From: CAIVAT01 sp964525995
Lineage (GTDB): Bacteria > Bacteroidota > Bacteroidia > Bacteroidales > FEN-979
DNA: 64,000 bases
Direction of reading: 5' to 3'
Assembly (NCBI GenBank): GCA_964525995.1
Contig: CAZGIM010000010.1
Span: 62,001-126,000 of the forward strand
The notes beneath the pieces were generated by a model, which was not told the origin of the DNA, did not search any database, and saw only the letters and a list, made by a program, of their open reading frames with translations. Below are positions 26,356 through 34,860 of the stretch, piece by piece. Both the position numbers and the translations under genes were made by a program. Numbering within the stretch: the stretch's first letter is position 1; each line of letters begins with the position of its first letter.

Positions 26356-27105
26356 ATGAAAATATTAGTCTGCATTAGCAATGTCCCCGATACCACAACC
26401 AAGGTAAAATTTTTGGACGATTTCAAAAAGCTTGATACAAATGGCATACAATGGGTCATCAATCCCTGGGATGAACTCTCTCTTACCCGGGCGCTTGAAT
26501 TAAAAGATAATCCCGCCTCCGGAGTTACATCTGTTACGGTTGCACATGTCGGCCTGGCAGGATCTGAACCCACCATTCGCAAAGCGCTTGCTATCGGAGC
26601 CGATGATGCCATCCGGGTTAATGCCGAACCGGTTGACGATTACTTTGTTGCCATGCAACTCGCTGAGGTTGTTAAAGCTGTTCCTTATGATCTCATTTTC
26701 TGCGGAATCGAATCGAGTGATTATAATGGATCTTCAATAGGAGGGATGTTGGCCGAATTTCTCAACTGTCCATCCGTATCATCCGTGTCGGGTGTGAACA
26801 TCGAAAATGGAAAGATACTGATTCATCGTGAAATAGATGGCGGGAAAGAGCTCCTTTCGGTAGAAAGTCCCGTTGTTGCCATCGTTCAGAAGGGAATCGC
26901 AAAAGAACCGAGAATTGCTGCTATGCGGGGTATCATGATGGCACGTACCAAACCTCTGAAAGTCTTCGAACCGGTTCCTTGCGATCTGCTTACCAATTGG
27001 GTTGCATTTGAAATGCCTGCTCCCAGAACAGCCTGTAAATTTATTGATCCGGAAAACCCCGGACAACTTATCGAATGGCTGCAAAATGAAGCAAAAGTTA
27101 TTTAA
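26356..27105 (+). CDS. etfB: Electron transfer flavoprotein beta subunit
   Basis: A 249-residue ETF beta subunit that, with EtfA, accepts electrons from acyl-CoA dehydrogenases. It opens MKILVCISNVPDTTTKVKF and includes INPWDELSLTRALELKD, VTVAHVGLAGSEPTIRKALAIGADDAIRV and IFCGIESSDYNGSSIGGMLAEFL, the AMP/FAD-type nucleotide-binding region. It is the first of five genes in one direction (etfB-etfA-FeS-FeS-acyl-CoA dehydrogenase), 20 bases before etfA. Confidence 0.95.
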   Translation: MKILVCISNVPDTTTKVKFLDDFKKLDTNGIQWVINPWDELSLTRALELKDNPASGVTSVTVAHVGLAGSEPTIRKALAIGADDAIRVNAEPVDDYFVAMQLAEVVKAVPYDLIFCGIESSDYNGSSIGGMLAEFLNCPSVSSVSGVNIENGKILIHREIDGGKELLSVESPVVAIVQKGIAKEPRIAAMRGIMMARTKPLKVFEPVPCDLLTNWVAFEMPAPRTACKFIDPENPGQLIEWLQNEAKVI

Positions 27106-27125
27106 TTATTGACAAATCAAGATCT

Positions 27126-28097
27126 ATGTCGGTTTTAATATTTGTAGAACACTGGGAAGGAACGTTCAAAAAGGCAAGTTTTGAACTCGTTTCCTATGGA
27201 ATTAAGGTAGCGGAATCATTACAAACAGAGTCCATCGCTTTCTGTATCGGAAATGTTGATAACCGTGAAATGGAGAAACTGAGTCAATTTGGACCGGATC
27301 GGATAATCCATGCTCATCCCGACAATCCAATCCATTTCGATAGCAGGCTTTATTCCGCCGTCATTGCTGATCAGGCGCTGAAAAATTCGGCGACTCTGGT
27401 ACTCCTCGCCAACAACAATACGGGTAAAGCACTTGCTCCCCGGTTATCAGTTAAACTAAAAGCCGGAATCGCATCCGGAGTCAGCCGTTTACCTTTAAGT
27501 ATCAATCCATTTATTGTTTATAAAAAGGTGTTCTCCGGAAATGCTTATGCGCATGTTGAACTGAAGTCTGATATCAAAATTCTGACACTTGCCCAAAACT
27601 CATTTGAGCTGATCCCACGACAAAAGGTACCAGTCATCGAAACGGTTTCAATCCATTTTGATACCACAGGTTTAAAGTCAACGGTAATCGAAACACAGAA
27701 GCAAACCGGAAAAATCTTATTGACAGACGCAGAAATTGTGGTATCGGGCGGACGCGGTATGAAATCACCGGACAATTGGGGACCCCTCGTCGAACTTGCC
27801 GAACTGTTGGGCGCTGCTACTGCATGTTCACGACCTGTGTCGGATGAAGGTTGGCGATCACATGAAGAACATACCGGACAAACCGGTAAAATAATTGCCC
27901 CCAATCTTTATTTCGCGATCGGTATTTCCGGTGCGACTCAGCACCTCGCCGGTGTCAGCTCCTCAAAATATATCGTCGCCATTAATACTGATAAAGATGC
28001 GCCCATCTTTTCCGCAGCCCAGTATGGGATTGTGGGAGATGCAGGGAAGGTCCTTCCGAAATTGGTCGATGCGGTAAAGGAATTCAAGACGAAATAA
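27126..28097 (+). CDS. etfA: Electron transfer flavoprotein alpha subunit
   Basis: A 323-residue ETF alpha subunit. The C-terminal FAD-binding domain is clear: SGGRGMKSPDNW, CSRPVSDEGWRSHEEHTGQTG, LYFAIGISGATQHLAGV and VAINTDKDAPIF. It pairs with EtfB and carries electrons from the acyl-CoA dehydrogenase encoded downstream. It is 7 bases from the membrane Fe-S gene, consistent with direct functional coupling. Confidence 0.95.
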   Translation: MSVLIFVEHWEGTFKKASFELVSYGIKVAESLQTESIAFCIGNVDNREMEKLSQFGPDRIIHAHPDNPIHFDSRLYSAVIADQALKNSATLVLLANNNTGKALAPRLSVKLKAGIASGVSRLPLSINPFIVYKKVFSGNAYAHVELKSDIKILTLAQNSFELIPRQKVPVIETVSIHFDTTGLKSTVIETQKQTGKILLTDAEIVVSGGRGMKSPDNWGPLVELAELLGAATACSRPVSDEGWRSHEEHTGQTGKIIAPNLYFAIGISGATQHLAGVSSSKYIVAINTDKDAPIFSAAQYGIVGDAGKVLPKLVDAVKEFKTK

Positions 28098-28104
28098 TTC
28101 TAAG

Positions 28105-29460
28105 ATGTTGAAACAGATCATTTTTGCCCTGACCCTCGTCACAACTGTAGGTTGCTTCACCTATACCATCCTCAGAATTTACGAGTTTTTCAAATTCACA
28201 AAACCTGCATTCCCTGTCAATCATATTTGTCAACGCTTTTGGATGACACTTAAGGTCGCAGTGGGTCAGACAAAAATCCTCAGACGACCGGTTATTGGAT
28301 TTTTTCATGCTTTGGTTTTCTGGGGGTTTTGCATTATTCTTTTCGGCAGTATTGAAATGGTGATCGACGGACTGACAGGCAATGAACGGTCTCTGAAGGT
28401 TCTCGGGGGATTTTATGACTTCATGGTTGCCTCTGGTGATATCTTTGGCCTGATTGTCGCTATTTCCATCCTTGTTTTTCTCACTCGTCGGGTATTCTTT
28501 CATATCAGTCGCTTCGAAGGCATTGAAATGAAGAAGATTTCTCATATTGACGCCAATATTGCCTTGACCCTGATCCTTCTTCTGATGGTCTCGCTCCTGG
28601 GAATGAACAGCGTATATTATGAAAAACTTGATTTTTCGGAAGAACCCCAGGCCGGTATTTTTCCGGTCAGCAGCATCCTCTCTGGCCTGTTTGCGGGTTG
28701 TGACGTTGATCAACTCCGGCTTCTCCATGAATTTTTCTGGTGGAGTCATATCCTGTTGATCTTTATTTTTGCTAATATCCTTCCGTACTCGAAACATTTT
28801 CATGTGTTTATGTCAGTCCCGAATGTATTCCTCTCAAGGCTTGAACCTTTGGGAAAACTGACAAATATGGACTCCATAACCAGGGAGGTAAAAATGATGT
28901 TGAACCCCGAAGCAGATTTTTCTGAAAATCAAGCCGGTCAACAACCACCGGAAAGATTTGGAATCAAAGATGTTGAGGACGTTACATGGAAAAATTACCT
29001 CGATTCTCTTTCCTGTACCGAATGCGGACGCTGCACCTCTGTGTGCCCGGCCAACCTGACCGGTAAGCGACTTTCACCTAGGAAAATCCTGATGGATCTC
29101 AGGGCAAGAATGAAAGAAAAGGGTCCCTTGATGGTGAAAAACGGCAGAACGTTCGACGATCAAAAATCGCTGTTACGTTCCTATATCACAGAAGAAGAGT
29201 TGTGGGCCTGTACAACCTGTAATGCCTGCGCTCAGGAATGCCCTGTAAACATCAACCATCCTTCCATAATAGTTGATATGCGGCGGTACCTCGTGATGGA
29301 AGAAGCCTCAGCTCCTGGTGAACTTAAAAGCGTTTTCAACAATATCGAAAATAATGGTGCACCATGGCAATTTTCTCCGGAAGACAGGCTTCTTTGGGCA
29401 CAGGAAATGGATTTAAAATCAACTAAACCGGCTTCTGTAAATGGAAATAAAAAAGTTTGA
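28105..29460 (+). CDS. Membrane ferredoxin-type electron carrier (EtfD N-terminal-like)
   Basis: A 451-residue integral membrane Fe-S protein. About five transmembrane helices occupy residues 1-240, with histidines that could bind heme or quinone (FFHALVFWGF, RLLHEFFWWSHILL). Two 4Fe-4S sites follow: SCTECGRCTSVCP (about 308-320) and ACTTCNACAQECP (about 370-382). Together with the next gene it corresponds to the single-chain membrane EtfD-type oxidoreductase, which passes electrons from ETF to the quinone pool, here split into two polypeptides. Its end overlaps the next start by 20 bases. Confidence 0.88.
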   Translation: MLKQIIFALTLVTTVGCFTYTILRIYEFFKFTKPAFPVNHICQRFWMTLKVAVGQTKILRRPVIGFFHALVFWGFCIILFGSIEMVIDGLTGNERSLKVLGGFYDFMVASGDIFGLIVAISILVFLTRRVFFHISRFEGIEMKKISHIDANIALTLILLLMVSLLGMNSVYYEKLDFSEEPQAGIFPVSSILSGLFAGCDVDQLRLLHEFFWWSHILLIFIFANILPYSKHFHVFMSVPNVFLSRLEPLGKLTNMDSITREVKMMLNPEADFSENQAGQQPPERFGIKDVEDVTWKNYLDSLSCTECGRCTSVCPANLTGKRLSPRKILMDLRARMKEKGPLMVKNGRTFDDQKSLLRSYITEEELWACTTCNACAQECPVNINHPSIIVDMRRYLVMEEASAPGELKSVFNNIENNGAPWQFSPEDRLLWAQEMDLKSTKPASVNGNKKV

Positions 29461-30235
29461 AATCCCGGTAATGGCCGATCTTTTCGCGAAAGGAGAGCGT
29501 CCTGAATATCTATTCTGGGTTGGTTGTGCCGGCGCCTTTGATGACCGCTACAAAAAAGTTACCAGGGCCTTTGCCAAAATCCTTTCCTTCCTCAATATCA
29601 GCTATGCCGTTTTAGGTAAAGAAGAAACATGTACTGGCGATCCCGCCCGCCGGGCCGGTAACGAGATGCTTTATCAGATGCAGGCCTTGCAGAATATCGC
29701 CACATTCGAACGATATGGAATAACAAAGATTATAACCATTTGTCCCCACTGTTACAATGTTTTCAAAAACGAATATCCCGACCTGGGGGGCAACTACACT
29801 GTAATCAACTATCTCCAGTTTCTTGAACAGATGATTGCAGAAGGAACACTGAAATTGGACCCATCTAAACTCGATGGCAGCACCGTGACATATCATGATC
29901 CCTGTTATCTGGGTCGCGCTAATAAGGTATATAACGCCCCGCGGAGTATCATCCGTAACCTTGGCCCGAAATTCATTGAGATGGAAAGGCATAAAAGCTT
30001 TGCTCTGTGTTGTGGAGCAGGTGGGGCCCAGATGTTCAAAGAAGCTGAAAAAGGCGATAAAGAGATTTTTCTCGAACGAACGGAAGAGGCCTTGCGTACC
30101 CGGGCCGACATCATCGCTACCGCATGTCCGTTTTGTATGACCATGATGACCGACGGAATCAAATATAAGAACCAGGAGGAGACCGTGAAGAATTATGATA
30201 TTGCCGAACTAATTGTCAAATCCCTAAATATTTAG
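29441..30235 (+). CDS. CCG-domain Fe-S protein (HdrD/EtfD C-terminal-like)
   Basis: A 264-residue cytoplasmic protein with two cysteine-rich CCG-type domains as in heterodisulfide reductase subunit D. The first domain has VGCAGAFDDR, ETCTGDPARRAGNE and CPHCYN, with CTG in place of the canonical CCG. The second has YHDPCYLGR, LCCGAGGAQ and ACPFCMTMM. It overlaps the membrane Fe-S gene by 20 bases and precedes the acyl-CoA dehydrogenase by 19 bases. It likely forms the cluster that receives electrons from ETF and hands them to the membrane partner; that pairing is inferred from context. Confidence 0.88.
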   Translation: MEIKKFEIPVMADLFAKGERPEYLFWVGCAGAFDDRYKKVTRAFAKILSFLNISYAVLGKEETCTGDPARRAGNEMLYQMQALQNIATFERYGITKIITICPHCYNVFKNEYPDLGGNYTVINYLQFLEQMIAEGTLKLDPSKLDGSTVTYHDPCYLGRANKVYNAPRSIIRNLGPKFIEMERHKSFALCCGAGGAQMFKEAEKGDKEIFLERTEEALRTRADIIATACPFCMTMMTDGIKYKNQEETVKNYDIAELIVKSLNI

Positions 30236-30254
30236 CAACCAAAAAAACAAACAA

Positions 30255-32036
30255 ATGGAGTCTAAAAAAGTACTGAAGAGCGGCGAATTCCTTGTTGATG
30301 AAATGGCAGCCTCCGATATCTTTATTCCAGAGGAATTTAACGAAGAACAAAAGATGATTGCCCAGACTTGTCAGGATTTTCTGGAAGCTGAGGTATATCC
30401 CAACATTGACCGGATCGACACACCCGATACCGCTCTGATGAAAGAGATTCTGAAAAAAGCCGGGGATTTAGGTCTGATGGGAATTTCAATTCCTGAAGAA
30501 TACGGTGGATTTGGACAGTCTTTTGTTACCCAGATGCTGGCAGCAGAGACTATTGGAGCCGGATACTCCTTTTCAGTGGCATTCATGGCCCATACCGGAA
30601 TCGGGACCCTTCCGATAATGTACTACGGTAATGAAAACCAGCGGCAACGTTATGTCACACGACTGGCAACCGGTGAATTGTTAGGAGCCTATTGCCTCAC
30701 AGAACCCGGCGCAGGTAGCGATGCAAACTCTGGTAAAACACAAGCCATTCTTTCCGGCGACGGAAAACACTATATTCTGAATGGCCAGAAAATGTGGATC
30801 ACCAATGCAGGATTCGCCGACACCCAGGTCGTCTTTGCCAAGATAGACAAAGACCGTGTTTTAAGCGCATTTATTGTCGAACGTAACTTTCCCGGGGTGG
30901 TCGTTAATCCCGACGAACACAAAATGGGAATAAAGGGATCCTCAACCGCCCAGATTTTCTATAACGACGTAAAAGTTCCTGTTGAAAACCTCATCGGGAA
31001 AAGGGGAGAAGGATTCAGGATTGCCCTGAGCATCCTTCATATGGGACGGATAAAACTGGGAGCCAATGTACTGGGTGCCTCTAAGAAAGCAATCAGTGAT
31101 TCGGTTAAATATGCTAATGAACGGAAACAATTTGGTGTGTTGATCTCTACTTTCGGAGCAATTAAACATAAACTCGCCCAACAGGTTATTAAAACCTATG
31201 CACTTGAATGCGCCATATACAGGCTCAGTAAAGATATTGACGATCTTATTGAAAAGAATAAGCAATCTGGGATGGATAAAGGGAAAGCTTCCATTGAGGG
31301 AATCTGCCACTATGCAGTCGAAGCCGCCATACTCAAGGTTTATGGGTCAGAAGTTCTGGATTTCGTTATTGATGAAGCCGTCCAGATTCATGGAGGTATG
31401 GGTTATTCGGCCGAAATGGCTGTCGAAAGAGGTTACCGCGACTCACGCATCAACCGGATATTCGAGGGTACCAATGAAATTAACCGGTTACTCGTTGTTG
31501 ACACTGCCATGAAACGCGCTCTGAAAGGTGACTTTGATATGTTCGATAAAGCTGCTGCCTTATCAGAAACATTGGAGACCATTGCCCTGCAGCCTGTGAA
31601 AGGGGAATCTTATTTTGATGAAAAAGCACGAATTATAAAGAACTTTAAGAATTTAATCCTGGTACTCATCCAAACTGCAGTTAAAAAATTCGATAAAAAG
31701 CTTGTTACGGAACAGGAAGTTCAAAATAACCTTACCGACATGATTATGGAAACTTACCTTGCTGAGTCGATGTTGCTGAGGATCCAAAAAATGGAAGCAT
31801 TGAAGGGGTATTCCAGCGATTTACACCACAACATGCTCAGTGTTTTCATTTATGATGCAGCTGCGAAAATCGGAAAAGCCGGATTTGATGCCATAAACTC
31901 CATCGAACCGACTGCACTGACCGAAAAATTATATAATGCACTCACTGAACTCACGAAAGTTCCCGGAATCAATGTCAAAGAGTGCCGTCGGATAATTGCC
32001 GATAAATTAATTGAGCAGAATAAGTACCAATTTTGA
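30255..32036 (+). CDS. Acyl-CoA dehydrogenase, long form
   Basis: A 593-residue flavoprotein that introduces the 2,3-double bond into acyl-CoA. Core motifs are CLTEPGAGSDANSGKT, WITNAGFADTQVVFAK, VHGGMGY-type QIHGGMGYSAEMAVERGYRD and RIFEGTNEINRLLV, the last holding the probable catalytic Glu. A C-terminal extension of about 170 residues beyond the core resembles the larger VLCAD/FadE-like forms. It closes the etfBA-FeS-FeS operon, so electrons should leave through the encoded ETF. A terminator hairpin follows inside the clpC 3' end. Confidence 0.94.
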   Translation: MESKKVLKSGEFLVDEMAASDIFIPEEFNEEQKMIAQTCQDFLEAEVYPNIDRIDTPDTALMKEILKKAGDLGLMGISIPEEYGGFGQSFVTQMLAAETIGAGYSFSVAFMAHTGIGTLPIMYYGNENQRQRYVTRLATGELLGAYCLTEPGAGSDANSGKTQAILSGDGKHYILNGQKMWITNAGFADTQVVFAKIDKDRVLSAFIVERNFPGVVVNPDEHKMGIKGSSTAQIFYNDVKVPVENLIGKRGEGFRIALSILHMGRIKLGANVLGASKKAISDSVKYANERKQFGVLISTFGAIKHKLAQQVIKTYALECAIYRLSKDIDDLIEKNKQSGMDKGKASIEGICHYAVEAAILKVYGSEVLDFVIDEAVQIHGGMGYSAEMAVERGYRDSRINRIFEGTNEINRLLVVDTAMKRALKGDFDMFDKAAALSETLETIALQPVKGESYFDEKARIIKNFKNLILVLIQTAVKKFDKKLVTEQEVQNNLTDMIMETYLAESMLLRIQKMEALKGYSSDLHHNMLSVFIYDAAAKIGKAGFDAINSIEPTALTEKLYNALTELTKVPGINVKECRRIIADKLIEQNKYQF

Positions 32037-32058
32037 TAAAGTCATCTGAATCTACCAC

Positions 32059-34611
32059 CTAATCTGCAGGTTGAACTTCTTCACCTGCAGATTTCTTTAT
32101 GGTTACCTGAATCTCATCCTTCTCTTTGGAGTAGTCTACCAAGATGGTATCTTTCTCGGTAATCTTCGTTTTGATGATCTCCTCGGCAAGGGTATCTTCA
32201 ACATATTTCTGAATAGCACGTTTTAAGGGCCGGGCTCCAAACTGTGCATCCCATCCTTTATCTGCGATGAAATCCTTGGCAGTGTCAGTGATCACGATCT
32301 GGTATCCGAGTCCCTTAATGCGGTCGTACAACTGTTTTAACTCGATATCGATGATCTTATGAATATCTTCCCTTTCAAGAGAATCAAAAATCACAATATC
32401 GTCAATGCGGTTGAGAAACTCTGGAGCAAAGGCTTTTTTCAAAGCATTTTCAATGACCCCCCTGGCATAATCGCCCGATGTAGCCTGCTTTGCTGATGTC
32501 GAAAAGCCAACACCTTGTCCGAAATCTTTAAGTTGCCTTGATCCAATGTTGGAGGTCATGATCACAATGGTATTCTTGAAATCAACCCGCCGGCCAAAAC
32601 TATCAGTTAGAACACCATCATCCAGCACCTGGAGTAACAAGTGAAAAACATCGGGATGCGCTTTTTCGATCTCGTCAAGCAATACGATGGCATAAGGCCG
32701 TCGGCGTATCTTTTCCGTCAGTTGCCCGCCTTCTTCATAACCCACATAACCCGGTGGTGCACCGATGAGGCGTGATACGGCAAATTTTTCCATATACTCA
32801 CTCATATCGATACGGACCAGTGCATCCTCTGTATCAAACAGGTATTTAGATAATATCTTGGCAAGATGGGTCTTCCCGACACCCGTCGGTCCTAAAAAGA
32901 TAAAGGTTCCAATCGGTTTGTTCGGATCCTTTAATCCGGCTCTGTTCCGGCGAATTGCCTTGACAACTTTCCTGATGGCTTCACTTTGCCCGATGACTGA
33001 GCCTTCCAACTCGGTCTCCATATTTATCAGCCTCTCGCTCTCATTCTTTGCAATTCGCTGCACGGGGATACCCGTCATCATGGCGACAACCTCCGCAACA
33101 TTTTCTTCTCCGACAACCTGCCGGTTCAATTTAGCGTTCTCTTCCCACTTCTTTTTCTCCCGCTCAAGGCTCTCTTGAAGCTTTCTTTCTGTATCCCTGA
33201 GATCGGCAGCCTCTTCAAATTTCTGACTATTGATGGCTGCCATTTTTTTCTTTCGCGCCTCTTCGATCTGATTTTCAATGGTAACAATTTCAGCAGGAAC
33301 GTTGATATTGGATATGTGAACCCTTGCGCCAGCCTCATCCAGGGCATCAATGGCTTTGTCGGGCAAATAACGGTCAGTAATGTACCGATTGGTCAATGAT
33401 ACACAGGTCTTGATCGCCTCATCAGTATATTTAACCAAGTGGTGATCCTCGTACTTTTCCTTGATGTTGTTGAGAATCTCGACCGTTTCTTCAGGAGATG
33501 TCGGGTCAACCAGCACCTTTTGAAACCGGCGTTCCAGGGCGCCATCCTTCTCAATGTATTGACGGTACTCATCCAATGTAGTTGCTCCGATACACTGAAT
33601 GTCACCTCGGGCAAGCGCAGGTTTGAACATATTCGAAGCGTCCAGTGACCCTGATGCATTACCTGCCCCAACAATCGTATGGATTTCATCAATAAACACA
33701 ATGATGTTGGGGTTCTTCTCTAATTCATTCAGCACCGCTTTCATCCGTTCTTCAAACTGCCCGCGGTACTTGGTACCGGCGACAAGAGATGCAAGATCAA
33801 GCGAAACAAGCCTTTTATTGAATAAAGCTCTCGAAACTTTTCTCTGAACGATCCGTAATGCCAGTCCTTCGGCAATCGCCGATTTCCCCACACCGGGCTC
33901 ACCGATCAAGATGGGATTATTCTTTTTTCTGCGACTTAAAATTTGCGCAATCCTTTGTAGTTCTGTTTCTCGTCCGACAATGGGGTCAAGACGACCTTCT
34001 TCGGCGGCCTTTGTGATATCCCTTCCAAAGTTATCCAGTACCGGGGTCTTTGATTTCGAATCCTGCCCTTTTTTCTGACTTCCCGAAAAACTTTTTCCAC
34101 CCTCTTCAGCCTCTTCATCCTCCTCATCCTTAGGCAGAATGTCCTGGGGATCAAAGTTAATTTCTTCACTGCTGCTGGCAAGAATAGACTTTAATTCATC
34201 TTTTACAGTACTGTATGTTGCTCCATATGACGAAAGTGTCTTTGTCACCAGATTATTCTCATCTTTTAATATTGCCATCAACAAATGCTCGGTCCCGATC
34301 AGCTCACTGTTAAACAATTTAGCTTCAAGGTAGGTTATCTTTAAAGCACGTTCAGCCTGCTTAATCAAAGGAATGTTTTCACCGGTAATTTGAACCTCTT
34401 TGTGACTTGCGACTGCCATCTCGAGCTTTTTCCTGACACCGGGAAGATCCACTCCCAAGATTTTCAGAATCCGGATTGCAAGACCTTCACCTTCACGAAT
34501 GATCCCTAATAAAAGATGCTCCAGACCAATATAATCGTTTCCCAGTCTCTGGGCCTCTTCACGACTATAAATCAGTACGTCTTTGACACGCTGAGAAAAT
34601 TTAGCTTCCAT
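32059..34611 (-). CDS. clpC: ClpC-type ATPase of the Clp protease
   Basis: An 850-residue Hsp100 unfoldase that feeds ClpP. N-terminal Clp_N double repeat (YIGLEHLLLGIIREGEG, LIGTEHLLMAILKDENN), first AAA+ domain with GEPGVGKSA and VFIDEIHT, a UVR-containing middle domain (AAINSQKFEEAADLRDTERKL), second AAA+ domain with GPTGVGKTH, and a C-terminal D2-small domain. The linker near 150-185 is acidic. ATG 34611 (MEAKFSQRV) is the family start; the frame to 34638 adds nine unlikely residues. Divergent from gyrA. Confidence 0.95.
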   Translation of the reverse strand: MEAKFSQRVKDVLIYSREEAQRLGNDYIGLEHLLLGIIREGEGLAIRILKILGVDLPGVRKKLEMAVASHKEVQITGENIPLIKQAERALKITYLEAKLFNSELIGTEHLLMAILKDENNLVTKTLSSYGATYSTVKDELKSILASSSEEINFDPQDILPKDEEDEEAEEGGKSFSGSQKKGQDSKSKTPVLDNFGRDITKAAEEGRLDPIVGRETELQRIAQILSRRKKNNPILIGEPGVGKSAIAEGLALRIVQRKVSRALFNKRLVSLDLASLVAGTKYRGQFEERMKAVLNELEKNPNIIVFIDEIHTIVGAGNASGSLDASNMFKPALARGDIQCIGATTLDEYRQYIEKDGALERRFQKVLVDPTSPEETVEILNNIKEKYEDHHLVKYTDEAIKTCVSLTNRYITDRYLPDKAIDALDEAGARVHISNINVPAEIVTIENQIEEARKKKMAAINSQKFEEAADLRDTERKLQESLEREKKKWEENAKLNRQVVGEENVAEVVAMMTGIPVQRIAKNESERLINMETELEGSVIGQSEAIRKVVKAIRRNRAGLKDPNKPIGTFIFLGPTGVGKTHLAKILSKYLFDTEDALVRIDMSEYMEKFAVSRLIGAPPGYVGYEEGGQLTEKIRRRPYAIVLLDEIEKAHPDVFHLLLQVLDDGVLTDSFGRRVDFKNTIVIMTSNIGSRQLKDFGQGVGFSTSAKQATSGDYARGVIENALKKAFAPEFLNRIDDIVIFDSLEREDIHKIIDIELKQLYDRIKGLGYQIVITDTAKDFIADKGWDAQFGARPLKRAIQKYVEDTLAEEIIKTKITEKDTILVDYSKEKDEIQVTIKKSAGEEVQPAD
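32061..32093 (+). terminator. Terminator hairpin for the etf operon, inside the clpC coding end
   Basis: AATCTGCAGGT (32061-32071) pairs perfectly with ACCTGCAGATT (32083-32093), loop 11 bases, then a T-rich stretch. It lies 24 bases after the acyl-CoA dehydrogenase stop and within the last codons of convergent clpC. Confidence 0.65.
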
Positions 34612-34684
34612 AATTAATCGGATAAAAGTTACTCGCACGACAAAAAGTGAACCATGTTATTTTCGGTAATTCTGTCATGACTTT

Positions 34685-34692
34685 CAAAAATA
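34685..34692 (-). promoter_or_regulatory. Bacteroidota -7 promoter element for clpC
   Basis: TATTTTTG on the minus strand, about 73 bases before the clpC ATG. Confidence 0.45.
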
Positions 34693-34860
34693 CAATCGAT
34701 ATCATCATATTATTTCATAAATGCCTTTATTTATGAACACTTTCATGTTAGTAAGAGATAAAAATTCCCTGCAAAAAACCATGGTGTTCTGGTGGAAAAT
34801 TCCTACCTTCGTATGCTTAATTAGAATATTATATCTATCTGATTTTTAGACTCATAAAAC

